Assembly (NCBI RefSeq): GCF_002278925.1
Contig: NZ_NCJH01000011.1
Span: 140,414 to 204,413 of the forward strand
Length of the DNA stretch: 64,000 nucleotides
DNA from: Polaromonas sp. 39-63-25
GTDB taxonomy: Bacteria; Pseudomonadota; Gammaproteobacteria; Burkholderiales; Burkholderiaceae_C
Direction: 5' to 3'
Shown here in pieces: positions 18,901-26,273 of the stretch (positions are counted from its first letter, which is position 1; every line of letters starts with the position of its first letter). The position numbers and the translations under genes were made by a program. The notes under the pieces were generated by a model that saw only the letters and a program-made list of their open reading frames with translations, had not been told where the DNA came from and made no database searches.

Positions 18901-19686
18901 ATGCCTTCACCCAAAACAAAGCCGCTCCGGGCTTCCTCCTCGCCAAGCGCACCTGCGAAGACGGTCGTGGCCAGTTCGAGCGAAATAAAACTCAATCGTC
19001 TGCTCGCCGCTTTACCCGACGCGCAGCTCAAGGCCTGGTTGCCGCATCTTGAACTGTTTGAGATGCCGCTGGGCGAGGTGCTTTATGAATCCGGCAAAGT
19101 CGAGCACTACGTCTATTTTCCGACCTCGTCCATCGTCTCGTTGCTCTACGTCATGAAAAATGGCGACTCGGCCGAAATTGCGGTGGTCGGCAACGAGGGT
19201 ATCGTCGGCATCTCGCTCTTCATGGGCGGAAACACCACGCCCAGCCGTGCCGTGGTGCAAAGCGGCGGCAAGGGCTACCGCCTGAAAGCAAAGTTCATGA
19301 AGGACGAGTTTGACAAGGCTGGGCCGGTGACGAACCTGCTGTTGCGTTATACCCAGGCGCTGATCACGCAGATGTCGCAAACGGCCGTCTGCAACCGCCA
19401 TCACTCCCTGGACGAACAGCTGTGCCGGTGGCTGCTGCTGAGCCTGGACCGCCTGCCGGGCAACGAACTGGTGATGACCCAGGAGTTGATTGCCAACATG
19501 CTGGGCGTGCGCCGGGTCGGCGTCACGGAAGCGGCGCTCAAGGTGCAGGAGGCCGGGCTGATCAGCTACGCCCGCGGCCGCATCAAGGTATTGGACCGAA
19601 AGGGGCTGGAGCAGCGTTCCTGCGAGTGTTACCAGGTCGTCAAGGACGAATATGACCGCTTGCTGCCGATGGAGATGGCCAGCTAG
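18901..19686 (+). CDS. Crp/Fnr family transcriptional regulator
   Basis: A 261-residue regulator. A cyclic-nucleotide-binding-like beta roll (LELFEMPLGEVLYESGKVEHYVYFPTSSIVSLLYV...GNEGIVGIS) is followed by a dimer helix and a winged helix-turn-helix (MTQELIANMLGVRRVGVTEAALKVQEAGLISYARGRI). There is no N-terminal Cys cluster, so it is not an oxygen-sensing Fe-S FNR. The PTSSIVSLLYVM-type sensor domain is common in a proteobacterial subgroup of unknown ligand. The start at MPSPKTK is uncertain; an upstream ATG at 18823 is possible. Confidence 0.87.
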   Translation: MPSPKTKPLRASSSPSAPAKTVVASSSEIKLNRLLAALPDAQLKAWLPHLELFEMPLGEVLYESGKVEHYVYFPTSSIVSLLYVMKNGDSAEIAVVGNEGIVGISLFMGGNTTPSRAVVQSGGKGYRLKAKFMKDEFDKAGPVTNLLLRYTQALITQMSQTAVCNRHHSLDEQLCRWLLLSLDRLPGNELVMTQELIANMLGVRRVGVTEAALKVQEAGLISYARGRIKVLDRKGLEQRSCECYQVVKDEYDRLLPMEMAS

Positions 19687-19951
19687 GCGCAAGCGCCTCG
19701 CGGCCATCCGGTTCACCGGACCCGTTCGCCCTGAGCGGCTTGTCCTGTGGGGCCGTCAAGGGCTTTCCGCCCATCCAGACGGCGTGACGTCCTACATATT
19801 TCTTCATTTTTTTCGGCTAAGTCCGGTACCGGACCGACCGTCGTCTTTGAAACTTCTATAAACGACCCAAGGCAATGGCGTACCGAGCCTCGGTCGCATT
19901 AGCGCCTTACCGTCGCTGCAGCGTTATGCAGCAAATTCCGCAGGTTCCCGC

Positions 19952-20356
19952 ATGAAGCGAACAGCCTCCTTGCCCACCAGACAGATGCGAAATCTTGCGC
20001 ACAAAGCCCTCAAGGCGCTTGGTTTCGTCAACCTCGATCTCCTGTTCAAGGCGCCTCCTTCGCCCGTCACAACCGCTCCGCCGACGGAATTGCAGGCGCA
20101 GGACAACACCGGTTTGCCAGGGGAAACCCATCCCGCTGGACAGGGGGCGGCATGCCGTCTGCAGATTCCGTTCGAGGACTGGGACATCCTGTTCCAATCG
20201 GTCCAGTCGCGGCTCGGAAAAACCGTGGACGCGCACCTCGCGTCAGCCCCGTCGCCGCATTCCGACGATGCCGCCGCCCATCTTCAGGTGGTGGTCCTCG
20301 ATTGCGTGGCTGCCCTGGAGAAACTGCGCACGGCATTGACGCCGGAGCGCGCGTAG
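19952..20356 (+). CDS. Hypothetical protein
   Basis: A 134-residue soluble protein I do not recognise. It starts MKRTASLPTRQMRNLAHKALKALGF, has a Pro/Thr-rich middle and a more ordered C-terminal half (CRLQIPFEDWDILFQSVQSRL and HLQVVVLDCVAALEKLRTAL). No signal peptide or membrane segment is seen. It lies between a Crp/Fnr gene and an ftsH remnant. Codon use is compatible with a real gene, but the start has only a weak AGG upstream. Confidence 0.5.
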   Translation: MKRTASLPTRQMRNLAHKALKALGFVNLDLLFKAPPSPVTTAPPTELQAQDNTGLPGETHPAGQGAACRLQIPFEDWDILFQSVQSRLGKTVDAHLASAPSPHSDDAAAHLQVVVLDCVAALEKLRTALTPERA

Positions 20357-20451
20357 CGCCGGCAGACCGGGGGCGTCGCGGTCTGGCGGATATTGGTGGC
20401 GCGCAAGCATGGCCAAGTTCCTCTCATCCAAGGAGAGGTGTCGGCCCCCTC

Positions 20452-20665
20452 AACAAGCAAAGCATGACGCAAAAAGGCAGCCTCGATGCGCTGGAAAAGA
20501 TCGTGCTCGCCCCCGAACGGCCGGTGCTGCGTAGCGCCGACGACCGCCAGCGCATTGCTTGCCACGAGAGCGGGCACGCCATTCCAGGCCTGGTCGTACC
20601 CGGACGCTGACCCCGGTGCAGCGCGTCAGGATCGTGCTGTGTGGCCCGATGCCGCTGCCGGTCCC
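20452..20665 (+). pseudogene. Remnant of an FtsH-like (M41) metalloprotease gene
   Basis: The frame starting near 20452 encodes SLDALEKIVLAPERPVLRS followed by RIACHESGHAIPGLVVPG. This matches the FtsH peptidase region, including the zinc-binding HESGH (HExxH). After about base 20600 the similarity continues in another frame (TLTPVQRVRIVLCGPMPLPV, compare the usual DPVxRVTIVPRG), so a frameshift is present. Neither the AAA+ module upstream nor the rest of the peptidase downstream exists. It is a decayed gene fragment. Confidence 0.7.
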
Positions 20666-20697
20666 GCCACAGTGCAGCCTATCGAAAACGACAGTGC

Positions 20698-21417
20698 TCA
20701 GTCCAGGTACTTGCCGCCATTGACCGACAGCGTGATGCCTGTGATGAAACCGGCGTCGTCGGCGGCGAGGAAAACGACGGCGCGGGCGATCTCTGCCGGT
20801 GTGGCCAGGCGGCCGACCGGCACGGTTTTCAGGATCTGCTCCATCACCTCGGGGCGCACTGCGCTGACCATGGCGGTGTCGGTGTAGCCCGGTGCGATGA
20901 CATTGGCCGTGATGTTGCGGGAAGCGCCTTCGAGCGCCAGCGACTTCGTGAAGCCGATCAGCCCGGCCTTGCTCGCGGCATAGTTGGTCTGGCCTGCCTG
21001 GCCCGAGAGTCCATTGACCGAACTCATGTTGATCACCCGGCCAAAACGGCGTTCGCGCATGCCCTCGATCACCGCGCGGCACATGTTGAAGCAACTGCCC
21101 AGGTTGACGTCGATCACCTCGCGCCATTGCTGAGCGCTCATCTTGTGCAGCATCGCGTCGCGCGTGATGCCGGCGTTGTTGACGAGAACTTCTATGGGCC
21201 CCAAGGCGGCCTCGACTTCCGCAACACCCGCCACGCAGGCGTCAGCGTCGGCCACGTTCCAGGCAAAAGCCGCGATGCCGGTGCGGGCCGTGAAGGCCGC
21301 AGCTGCAGCCTGGTTGCTGCCGTAATTGACGGCCACGCGGTAGCCCGCAGCGAGCAGGGCTTGCGCTGTGGCGGCCCCAATGCCGGCAGTGCCGCCGGTG
21401 ATCAGTGCGACCCGCAT
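20698..21417 (-). CDS. phaB: Acetoacetyl-CoA reductase (SDR family)
   Basis: A 239-residue short-chain dehydrogenase that reduces acetoacetyl-CoA to (R)-3-hydroxybutyryl-CoA for PHB synthesis. Visible motifs are the cofactor site LITGGTAGIGAATAQALLAAGY, the structural NNAG (LVNNAGITRDAMLHKMS), and the catalytic Ser and YxxxK within NMSSVNGLSGQAGQTNYAASKAG. The TRDAMLHKMSAQQW segment is typical of PhaB rather than FabG. The start is the ATG with GGAAAGG 5 bases upstream. The neighbouring PHB synthase and thiolase are not in the window. An FNR-like box lies about 170 bases upstream. Confidence 0.9.
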   Translation of the reverse strand: MRVALITGGTAGIGAATAQALLAAGYRVAVNYGSNQAAAAAFTARTGIAAFAWNVADADACVAGVAEVEAALGPIEVLVNNAGITRDAMLHKMSAQQWREVIDVNLGSCFNMCRAVIEGMRERRFGRVINMSSVNGLSGQAGQTNYAASKAGLIGFTKSLALEGASRNITANVIAPGYTDTAMVSAVRPEVMEQILKTVPVGRLATPAEIARAVVFLAADDAGFITGITLSVNGGKYLD

Positions 21418-21418
21418 G

Positions 21419-21502
21419 TCAGGCCTTTCCGGCAAGGTGTTTCAGAGCCGCTACGTTGCCCGAGGCGGGGCGTTTGTTCATTGTGGGTTTGCTGGTGGCC
21501 AT
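21419..21502 (-). CDS. Possible 27-residue leader ORF upstream of phaB
   Basis: A 27-codon frame starting MATSKPTMNK ends one base before the phaB start codon, so its last codons carry the phaB ribosome-binding site. Its own start has only a weak AGAG upstream. It may couple translation or be fortuitous. Confidence 0.3.
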   Translation of the reverse strand: MATSKPTMNKRPASGNVAALKHLAGKA

Positions 21503-21584
21503 GGTTTTCTCTGCGTCGTTGATGGGCTGTACACAGGGCTCGCACCCTTCCGTGCCACTGTAGGAAAGGCCGGGCTGGCCGGCG

Positions 21585-21598
21585 TTGAGATGGATCAA
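21585..21598 (-). promoter_or_regulatory. FNR/ANR-like box upstream of phaB
   Basis: Read leftwards, TTGATCCATCTCAA matches the FNR consensus TTGAT-N4-ATCAA at 9 of 10 defined positions. It lies about 170 bases before phaB and could also serve the divergent gene at 21751. It suggests oxygen-responsive control by a Crp/Fnr-type protein. Confidence 0.45.
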
Positions 21599-21750
21599 GT
21601 CAAGAGGCCGGCGCGGCCGCTTTTTGTGCCGTCGAAGCAGGGCCGTCCGGGCCAGCTCGGCAGCCCGCCGGTACCCTTGCGCTGCATCAAGACGAGTGTG
21701 GCTGCGGGGTGCGATGTTGCTTTCCATCAACCCTTCCTGGAGTGACCGTC

Positions 21751-22326
21751 ATGAACTTCAAACGCATCCTGATCCTCATCACGCTGGCCGTAGCGAGTGC
21801 AGCAGGTTTTGCCGCCAGCGACAGCGCGCTGGAACGGGCCAACGTAACGGCCAGAAAAGCCGCCCAGGACGCCGCCGAGGCCGGCCGCAAGGCCGCCTCC
21901 AGTGCCAAGGCTGCATTGGAAAAGGCCGAAACAGCGCTGGGCAACGCCACGAAGCGCGCCGCAGAAGCTACACATCGCGCGGCCCGGAAAGCCGAAGTCG
22001 CCGCCCGCAAGGCGGAAGAGCTGGCCACTGTCGCGGTGGATAAGGCAAGTGCTGAGGGCAAGGAACTGGCCCGCAACGCCGAAAGCAAGGCCAAGACGGC
22101 GACCGAGGCCACACGCGAAGCCGTGCAGAAAGCGGAAGAGGGCGCCCGTCAGGTCGGCCGCGCCAGCAAGGAAGATGCCCTCAAGGCCGTCCAGGCGGCC
22201 CGCGACGCCCTGCACAAAGCCGATGAAGCCAGCCGCGACGCGGCACGAGCGACCAAAGAGGCCGCAGACAAGGCTGTGGAAGCCGCCCGTAAAAAGGCTG
22301 GCAAGGAAGCTGCGCCATCGAAGTAA
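21751..22326 (+). CDS. Exported Ala/Lys/Glu-rich helical protein (LEA/apolipoprotein-like)
   Basis: A 191-residue protein. Residues 1-22 (MNFKRILILITLAVASAAGF) form a signal peptide; the remainder is one long, highly charged Ala-rich helix without Pro or aromatic residues (for example RKAAQDAAEAGRKAASSAK and ARDALHKADEASRDAARATK). The pattern resembles LEA-type or apolipoprotein-like coiled coils. A role in envelope protection is inference. The start ATG has GGAG 8 bases upstream. It is divergent to phaB; a phasin-like association with PHB is unlikely because of the signal peptide. Confidence 0.75.
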   Translation: MNFKRILILITLAVASAAGFAASDSALERANVTARKAAQDAAEAGRKAASSAKAALEKAETALGNATKRAAEATHRAARKAEVAARKAEELATVAVDKASAEGKELARNAESKAKTATEATREAVQKAEEGARQVGRASKEDALKAVQAARDALHKADEASRDAARATKEAADKAVEAARKKAGKEAAPSK

Positions 22327-22496
22327 TCAGGGTATCAAGCGGCATGCGCCTTTGGCCGCTGATTTTCAGAACCTGTCCGAGCCGCGCCTACAGTCCACAC
22401 TTCACAAATTTTGGACGAGTTTGGGCCTAGACTGACTTTTTCGCTTAAGTCAGCCCGATCGCGCGAGAGTCGGAATCAGGGCAGGCTGTGCGTTGC

Positions 22497-22592
22497 TTAG
22501 AGGGATTTGATGAAGTTAACCAGCATTTCGATGAGACCGTACAGATCCATCGCGATGAAGATCCACTCCAGCAGCTCACGCAATATACGCAT
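22497..22592 (-). CDS. Possible 31-residue hydrophobic peptide
   Basis: Starts MRILRELLEWIFIAMDLYG and ends in a second hydrophobic stretch (LIEMLVNFIKSL). It would form one or two short membrane helices. There is no clear ribosome-binding site, and it lies downstream of two terminators, so expression is doubtful. Confidence 0.3.
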   Translation of the reverse strand: MRILRELLEWIFIAMDLYGLIEMLVNFIKSL

Positions 22593-22626
22593 GGTGCAGC
22601 TCAGGTAGATGCCCGGAGTAAGGGCG

Positions 22627-22691
22627 AAAAAAAACCTCGACGAAAATTCATCGAGGTCTCGGAAACAAAAAAGCCCGCTAGTTGCGGGCTT
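22627..22691 (-). terminator. Tandem intrinsic terminators (leftward)
   Basis: Two hairpins, each followed on the leftward strand by a T run: AAGCCCGC / GCGGGCTT with a 5-nt loop (22671-22691), then CCTCGA / TCGAGG (22635-22656) followed by eight T. They imply a leftward transcript coming from the 22.7-23 kb region. Confidence 0.75.
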
Positions 22692-23063
22692 ACTTTTGCG
22701 TGGGCAGCGCTACGCCCACAGAAGTAATGTAGCTGTAAATCATCGTACCCACAAGGAATTGTTTGAAGGACAGACGACGTTTCCCAATGCTGGCACGCTG
22801 CGAAACCGTCACCTGGCGCAAATAGCGCCCAGATCCGTCATCTGCACTTGGGATAAGGGAGACTGTTGCCAGGCATGGTGGTCACGCCACAAATCGGGAC
22901 CTTGGCCTCGTGCCCGTCCGCCGCCTCGTCAACACCGCCGTCGAACTACCGGCCGGTCCGCTGCATGGTCAGCCGGAGTCGCATCGTCGGCAGAGCGGGC
23001 GGGTGACTGCCCGGATCTCCGACCCTGGTTTATGGGGTGCGGCTGACAACCGTTTACTTAAGC

Positions 23064-23190
23064 AAAGTTGTAAACAAATCGAGGCTTCGGTCAGGCTCTC
23101 GCCATGGGCAAATTTCAACGCCTTTTTTACTTCTACGTTCCAAGTTGCAACCAAAGTTGACAACACTTGACTTGCATAACCGAAGTTGTA
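23064..23190 (+). repeat. AAGTTG direct repeats: candidate TnsB-type transposase sites
   Basis: Four copies of AAGTTG in similar contexts occur at 23065, 23142, 23154 and 23183 (AAAGTTGTAAAC, AAGTTGCAAC, AAAGTTGACAAC, GAAGTTGTATC), all on one strand. A GTTTAC / GTAAAC dyad spans 23052-23075. Repeated transposase-binding sites next to the tniA/tnsB gene are expected at the end of Tn5053- or Tn7-like elements. The exact terminus was not identified. Confidence 0.45.
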
Positions 23191-23217
23191 TCTTTGTAGC
23201 GCACTTAATTCATTACC

Positions 23218-25269
23218 ATGGGCAAGCGCCGTCGGATTGGGGCGAGAGAACGCCTAACGTCAATAGCTCGCACTGAGTTAGATACTGATGCGTGGCCAGA
23301 TTTTGATGTTGGTGCCCTAACTGAGAAGAGAAGGGAACTCTTTCTCCGACGTAAGCAGGGCATCCTGCTTTACTTGCAGGGAGCCAGCGAAGATGACATC
23401 AAGGCCGAGACAGGTTTTGGGCGCGGCTCTATTCACAGGCTCATCACCGAAAGATGCCTGGTGACCCACGAAGATGGACGGCTTTATGGTTGGAGAGGCA
23501 TCAACCCCCATCAACGTATCAAGGCGTATATCCGCCGCAAACCGCTTGAGCCCGATCCGTGGGGAATGGGCACTGTAGGTGCTTTACAGCTGCTTTTTTC
23601 AACCGAAAAGGGCAGCAAATTGAAGGACCGCTTCATAAACCAGATTCTCAAGAAAAACCGGCGCCACTTTGAAAGCCACAGACAACCCAAGCAGGATTTG
23701 ATTCTCTGGTTTTTGGAAGAGGCAAGAAAACTTACCCCTGACGCAGGCAGCAAGTGGCCGTTCACCGTTGCCAAGCAAGGCCAGGTCACCATAGGCGCAT
23801 TCATCAACAAAGTGCTGGCTGAGAATCCACAGGAAGCTCGAGCCATCCTGGGCGGGCCCGAAGTAGTCAAAAAAGCCAAGGCCGGAGATGGCACGAAACG
23901 GCCCCATTTACCCCTATACCGGCGGGTCGAATGCGATGGCCACAAACTCGACGTCCGCTGCACAGTTCTCGTTCCAAGTCATGACGGCAGGTTGGAGCCT
24001 GTTTTGGTGCATAGGCTTTGGGTTATTGTCATCATCGAAGTGCGCAGCCGCTGCGTCCTGGGTTATTTCCTCTCCTTAAGGCGGGAACCCTCCGCTGATG
24101 ACGTGATCGGTGCGATCAAGTTCGCCCTGCAGCCCTGGAAGCCGAAGCCGCTGCAGTTTTCTTTAGATAAGGGGTACAGCAGCGGCGCTGGATTTCCTGG
24201 CGGCTTTGACCCGAAGTTGGTGGGCGCCTGTTGGGATGAGTTCAGTGTAGACGGCGCGCTTGCCAATGTATGCCAGCGCGTGAGGCACATCCTGAAGGAT
24301 GTTGTGGATGCCAATCTGGTGTGTCCTCAAGATTCTGACTCATACAGCAGCCGGCGAAGCCTTGATGACCGGCCTTTCATCGAAACTTTTTTCAGGCAAA
24401 TAGCTTCGATACTGAAAAAACTTTCGATGAGCACCGGATCCAAGCCGAGCGAAAGGCGTGGCCGTGACCCAGAGGAGGAGGCCATTAAGAGCGGGTTTCA
24501 ACTGGAATATTTGCACGAACTGCTGGAGGTCACCCTAGCAAACTACAACGCCACGCCCCATTCCAGTCTCGGCTATCGCAGTCCGCTTTCGCAATTGCTT
24601 TTCCTGGCCTCCAATTCGGAAAACTACATCCGCCTGGCGGATCCTGCTTTAGTCCGGCGCCTTCTTTGCCGCCGAAAACTCTGCCCAGTCTTGGCCAGTT
24701 CCAACGGTCTGACAGGTATCCATGTCAATTTTTTCAACGCAGAGTATTCGAGTGAATGGCTTCAGTCAAGACTGGAACTGGTTGGCAAATTGCTGTGGGT
24801 ATCCGCTGAGGACGAGGACGATGTCCGGCTGGTTTCTGTCTCCACGGAAGATGGCGAAGACCTCGGCTTCATGAATGCGGCGCCCCCCTGGAATCACAGC
24901 CCACACAGTTTGTACGTGAGGTCTGCTATCCGCTCATTGTCCTATCGCAAGTTGATCCATCTCAGCCGAAACACCTGTCCCGTCATGCAACTTATCGACT
25001 ATGCGGAAAACAGTCCCAACCGCAAGCTCGCCCCTCACCCGGCCTATCTGGAAGCGCGGCGGATCATGCAGGTGACCGCGGAACGCCTGGTTGGGGAATC
25101 CATGGTGGAGCGGGCACGGCGTGGTGCTCCGTCGGCAAGCAATGCGCCTGACTTTGATACTGCCCGACCGGCAAACTCCTCGGATGCTCCTGTGAATCAG
25201 GCCCCCCCCGTTCAGGCGCAAGAGCAGTTACCCCAACGGCGTAAGGCCGCCAACCGGAGTGCTTTATGA
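23218..25269 (+). CDS. tniA: TnsB/TniA-like DDE transposase
   Basis: A 683-residue transposase of the Mu/TnsB/TniA class. After N-terminal helix-turn-helix-type DNA-binding segments (GASEDDIKAETGFGRGSIHRLI), the retroviral-integrase-like catalytic core carries a D in VECDGHKLDV (about residue 239), a D in FSVDGALAN (about 345) and an E in FIETFFR (about 388). A basic beta-barrel-like C-terminal region follows. It cuts and joins transposon ends, activated by the ATPase encoded next, which it overlaps by 4 bases (ATGA). No TnsA-type endonuclease or TniR resolvase gene accompanies it. No Shine-Dalgarno is obvious at the start. Confidence 0.92.
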   Translation: MGKRRRIGARERLTSIARTELDTDAWPDFDVGALTEKRRELFLRRKQGILLYLQGASEDDIKAETGFGRGSIHRLITERCLVTHEDGRLYGWRGINPHQRIKAYIRRKPLEPDPWGMGTVGALQLLFSTEKGSKLKDRFINQILKKNRRHFESHRQPKQDLILWFLEEARKLTPDAGSKWPFTVAKQGQVTIGAFINKVLAENPQEARAILGGPEVVKKAKAGDGTKRPHLPLYRRVECDGHKLDVRCTVLVPSHDGRLEPVLVHRLWVIVIIEVRSRCVLGYFLSLRREPSADDVIGAIKFALQPWKPKPLQFSLDKGYSSGAGFPGGFDPKLVGACWDEFSVDGALANVCQRVRHILKDVVDANLVCPQDSDSYSSRRSLDDRPFIETFFRQIASILKKLSMSTGSKPSERRGRDPEEEAIKSGFQLEYLHELLEVTLANYNATPHSSLGYRSPLSQLLFLASNSENYIRLADPALVRRLLCRRKLCPVLASSNGLTGIHVNFFNAEYSSEWLQSRLELVGKLLWVSAEDEDDVRLVSVSTEDGEDLGFMNAAPPWNHSPHSLYVRSAIRSLSYRKLIHLSRNTCPVMQLIDYAENSPNRKLAPHPAYLEARRIMQVTAERLVGESMVERARRGAPSASNAPDFDTARPANSSDAPVNQAPPVQAQEQLPQRRKAANRSAL

Positions 25270-26273
25270 TCCCGCCCTTGGTACCCAGCCAGGTTGACTC
25301 CAGGCACCCCGTGGTGCTCAAAGACTACGGCCTTTTTACGCCAGCGGCCGCGGAGATGGCAGACGTCGTATTCGCCTGGCTTTACAACAGAATCAAGGGC
25401 GCCATCATCTACGGCCCATCGCAGTTCGGAAAAACCCATGTGCTCACATACTGGCTGCGGAAACTTCTTTCCGAGCGAATGGGTGGTCCGGTTCCCTTGG
25501 TGATCTGGTCACACCAAGATGGAGGTTCGTCATCACCGGGGATGCTGCATGGCAAGCTCTTGGCGGCAACGGGACAGGGCCCAATCGGACAGCGGCGCGG
25601 CACTACGATCTCGAATCAACTGGTGGAGCGCTTTGTCCAGATTGCCTGTCTTTCGTCGGACCGTTATGTCGTCCTAGTTATCGACGAAGCCCAAAGCATG
25701 AGTGAGCGCGAGTGGCGCTGGCTTGTGCAACTACATGCGACCTTGGAGGGCGAGAAAGTGCAACTCTGTGTCATTTCGGTGGCCGCGTTCCAGTTCAACG
25801 ACCGGCCGCGCACCCTTGCCTTAACTGGGAGTGCCCATGTGTCAGCGCGGTTTATGCTGCATGATTGGCCTTTCCGGGGAATTCGAACCCCCGAAGAACT
25901 TAAGTTTGTTCTACAGGGTTACGACGAGGACAGCGAATGGCCCGAAGGTTCGGGCATCAGCTATACGGCCGGTCTGGCACAACAAGCCTTTGCCGAGGGT
26001 TTCCGCGTCAAGAATTACACGCACGAACTATGGAGCGCTCTGAATACGCTCCTGCCGGCTAACTACAGTGGCCCCATCGAGTTTCCAATGCAGAGCATTA
26101 CGATTGGAGCGCGGCAGGTACTGCTGAAGACCGCTGCTGCCGGATCGGCGTGGGAGCAATGCACGAGCTTTGACGCGTGGAAGCAGGCCGTGGCCGATAC
26201 CGGCCATACGAGGCTCATGAGCCTCGTGTTTATTCCCGGGCGGTCATCAAAAAATGCTCAAACCTACCACTGA
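25266..26273 (+). CDS. tniB: TnsC/TniB-like AAA+ ATPase
   Basis: A 335-residue AAA+ regulator of transposition. Walker A is GPSQFGKTHVLTYWL (about residues 46-60) and Walker B is YVVLVIDEAQSMSEREWRWL, followed by sensor-1-like LCVISVAAFQF. TnsC/TniB proteins bridge the target selector (TniQ) and the transposase. It overlaps tniA by 4 bases and tniQ by 20, indicating a single operon. It is longer than many TniB proteins (about 300 residues). Confidence 0.9.
   Translation: MIPPLVPSQVDSRHPVVLKDYGLFTPAAAEMADVVFAWLYNRIKGAIIYGPSQFGKTHVLTYWLRKLLSERMGGPVPLVIWSHQDGGSSSPGMLHGKLLAATGQGPIGQRRGTTISNQLVERFVQIACLSSDRYVVLVIDEAQSMSEREWRWLVQLHATLEGEKVQLCVISVAAFQFNDRPRTLALTGSAHVSARFMLHDWPFRGIRTPEELKFVLQGYDEDSEWPEGSGISYTAGLAQQAFAEGFRVKNYTHELWSALNTLLPANYSGPIEFPMQSITIGARQVLLKTAAAGSAWEQCTSFDAWKQAVADTGHTRLMSLVFIPGRSSKNAQTYH

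Larger units (their letters stand above)
22327..23217. other. Intergenic junction between core genome and transposition module
   Basis: About 890 bases without a confident gene. Leftwards, a 31-codon frame (22592-22497) and an open frame ending at 22690 are seen, separated by two tandem terminators (22627-22691). The open frame covers 22881-22690; a GTG at 22812 would give 40 residues ending GTMIYSYITSVGVALPTQK. Both frames look like remnants of a mobile element but match no family I know. From 23044 to 23190 the sequence is AT-rich with repeated AAGTTG motifs before tniA. Confidence 0.5.

Noticed and set aside
22488-22727. Rightward 79-codon frame
   Set aside because: It runs through two intrinsic terminator hairpins and poly-A tracts and looks like their translation.
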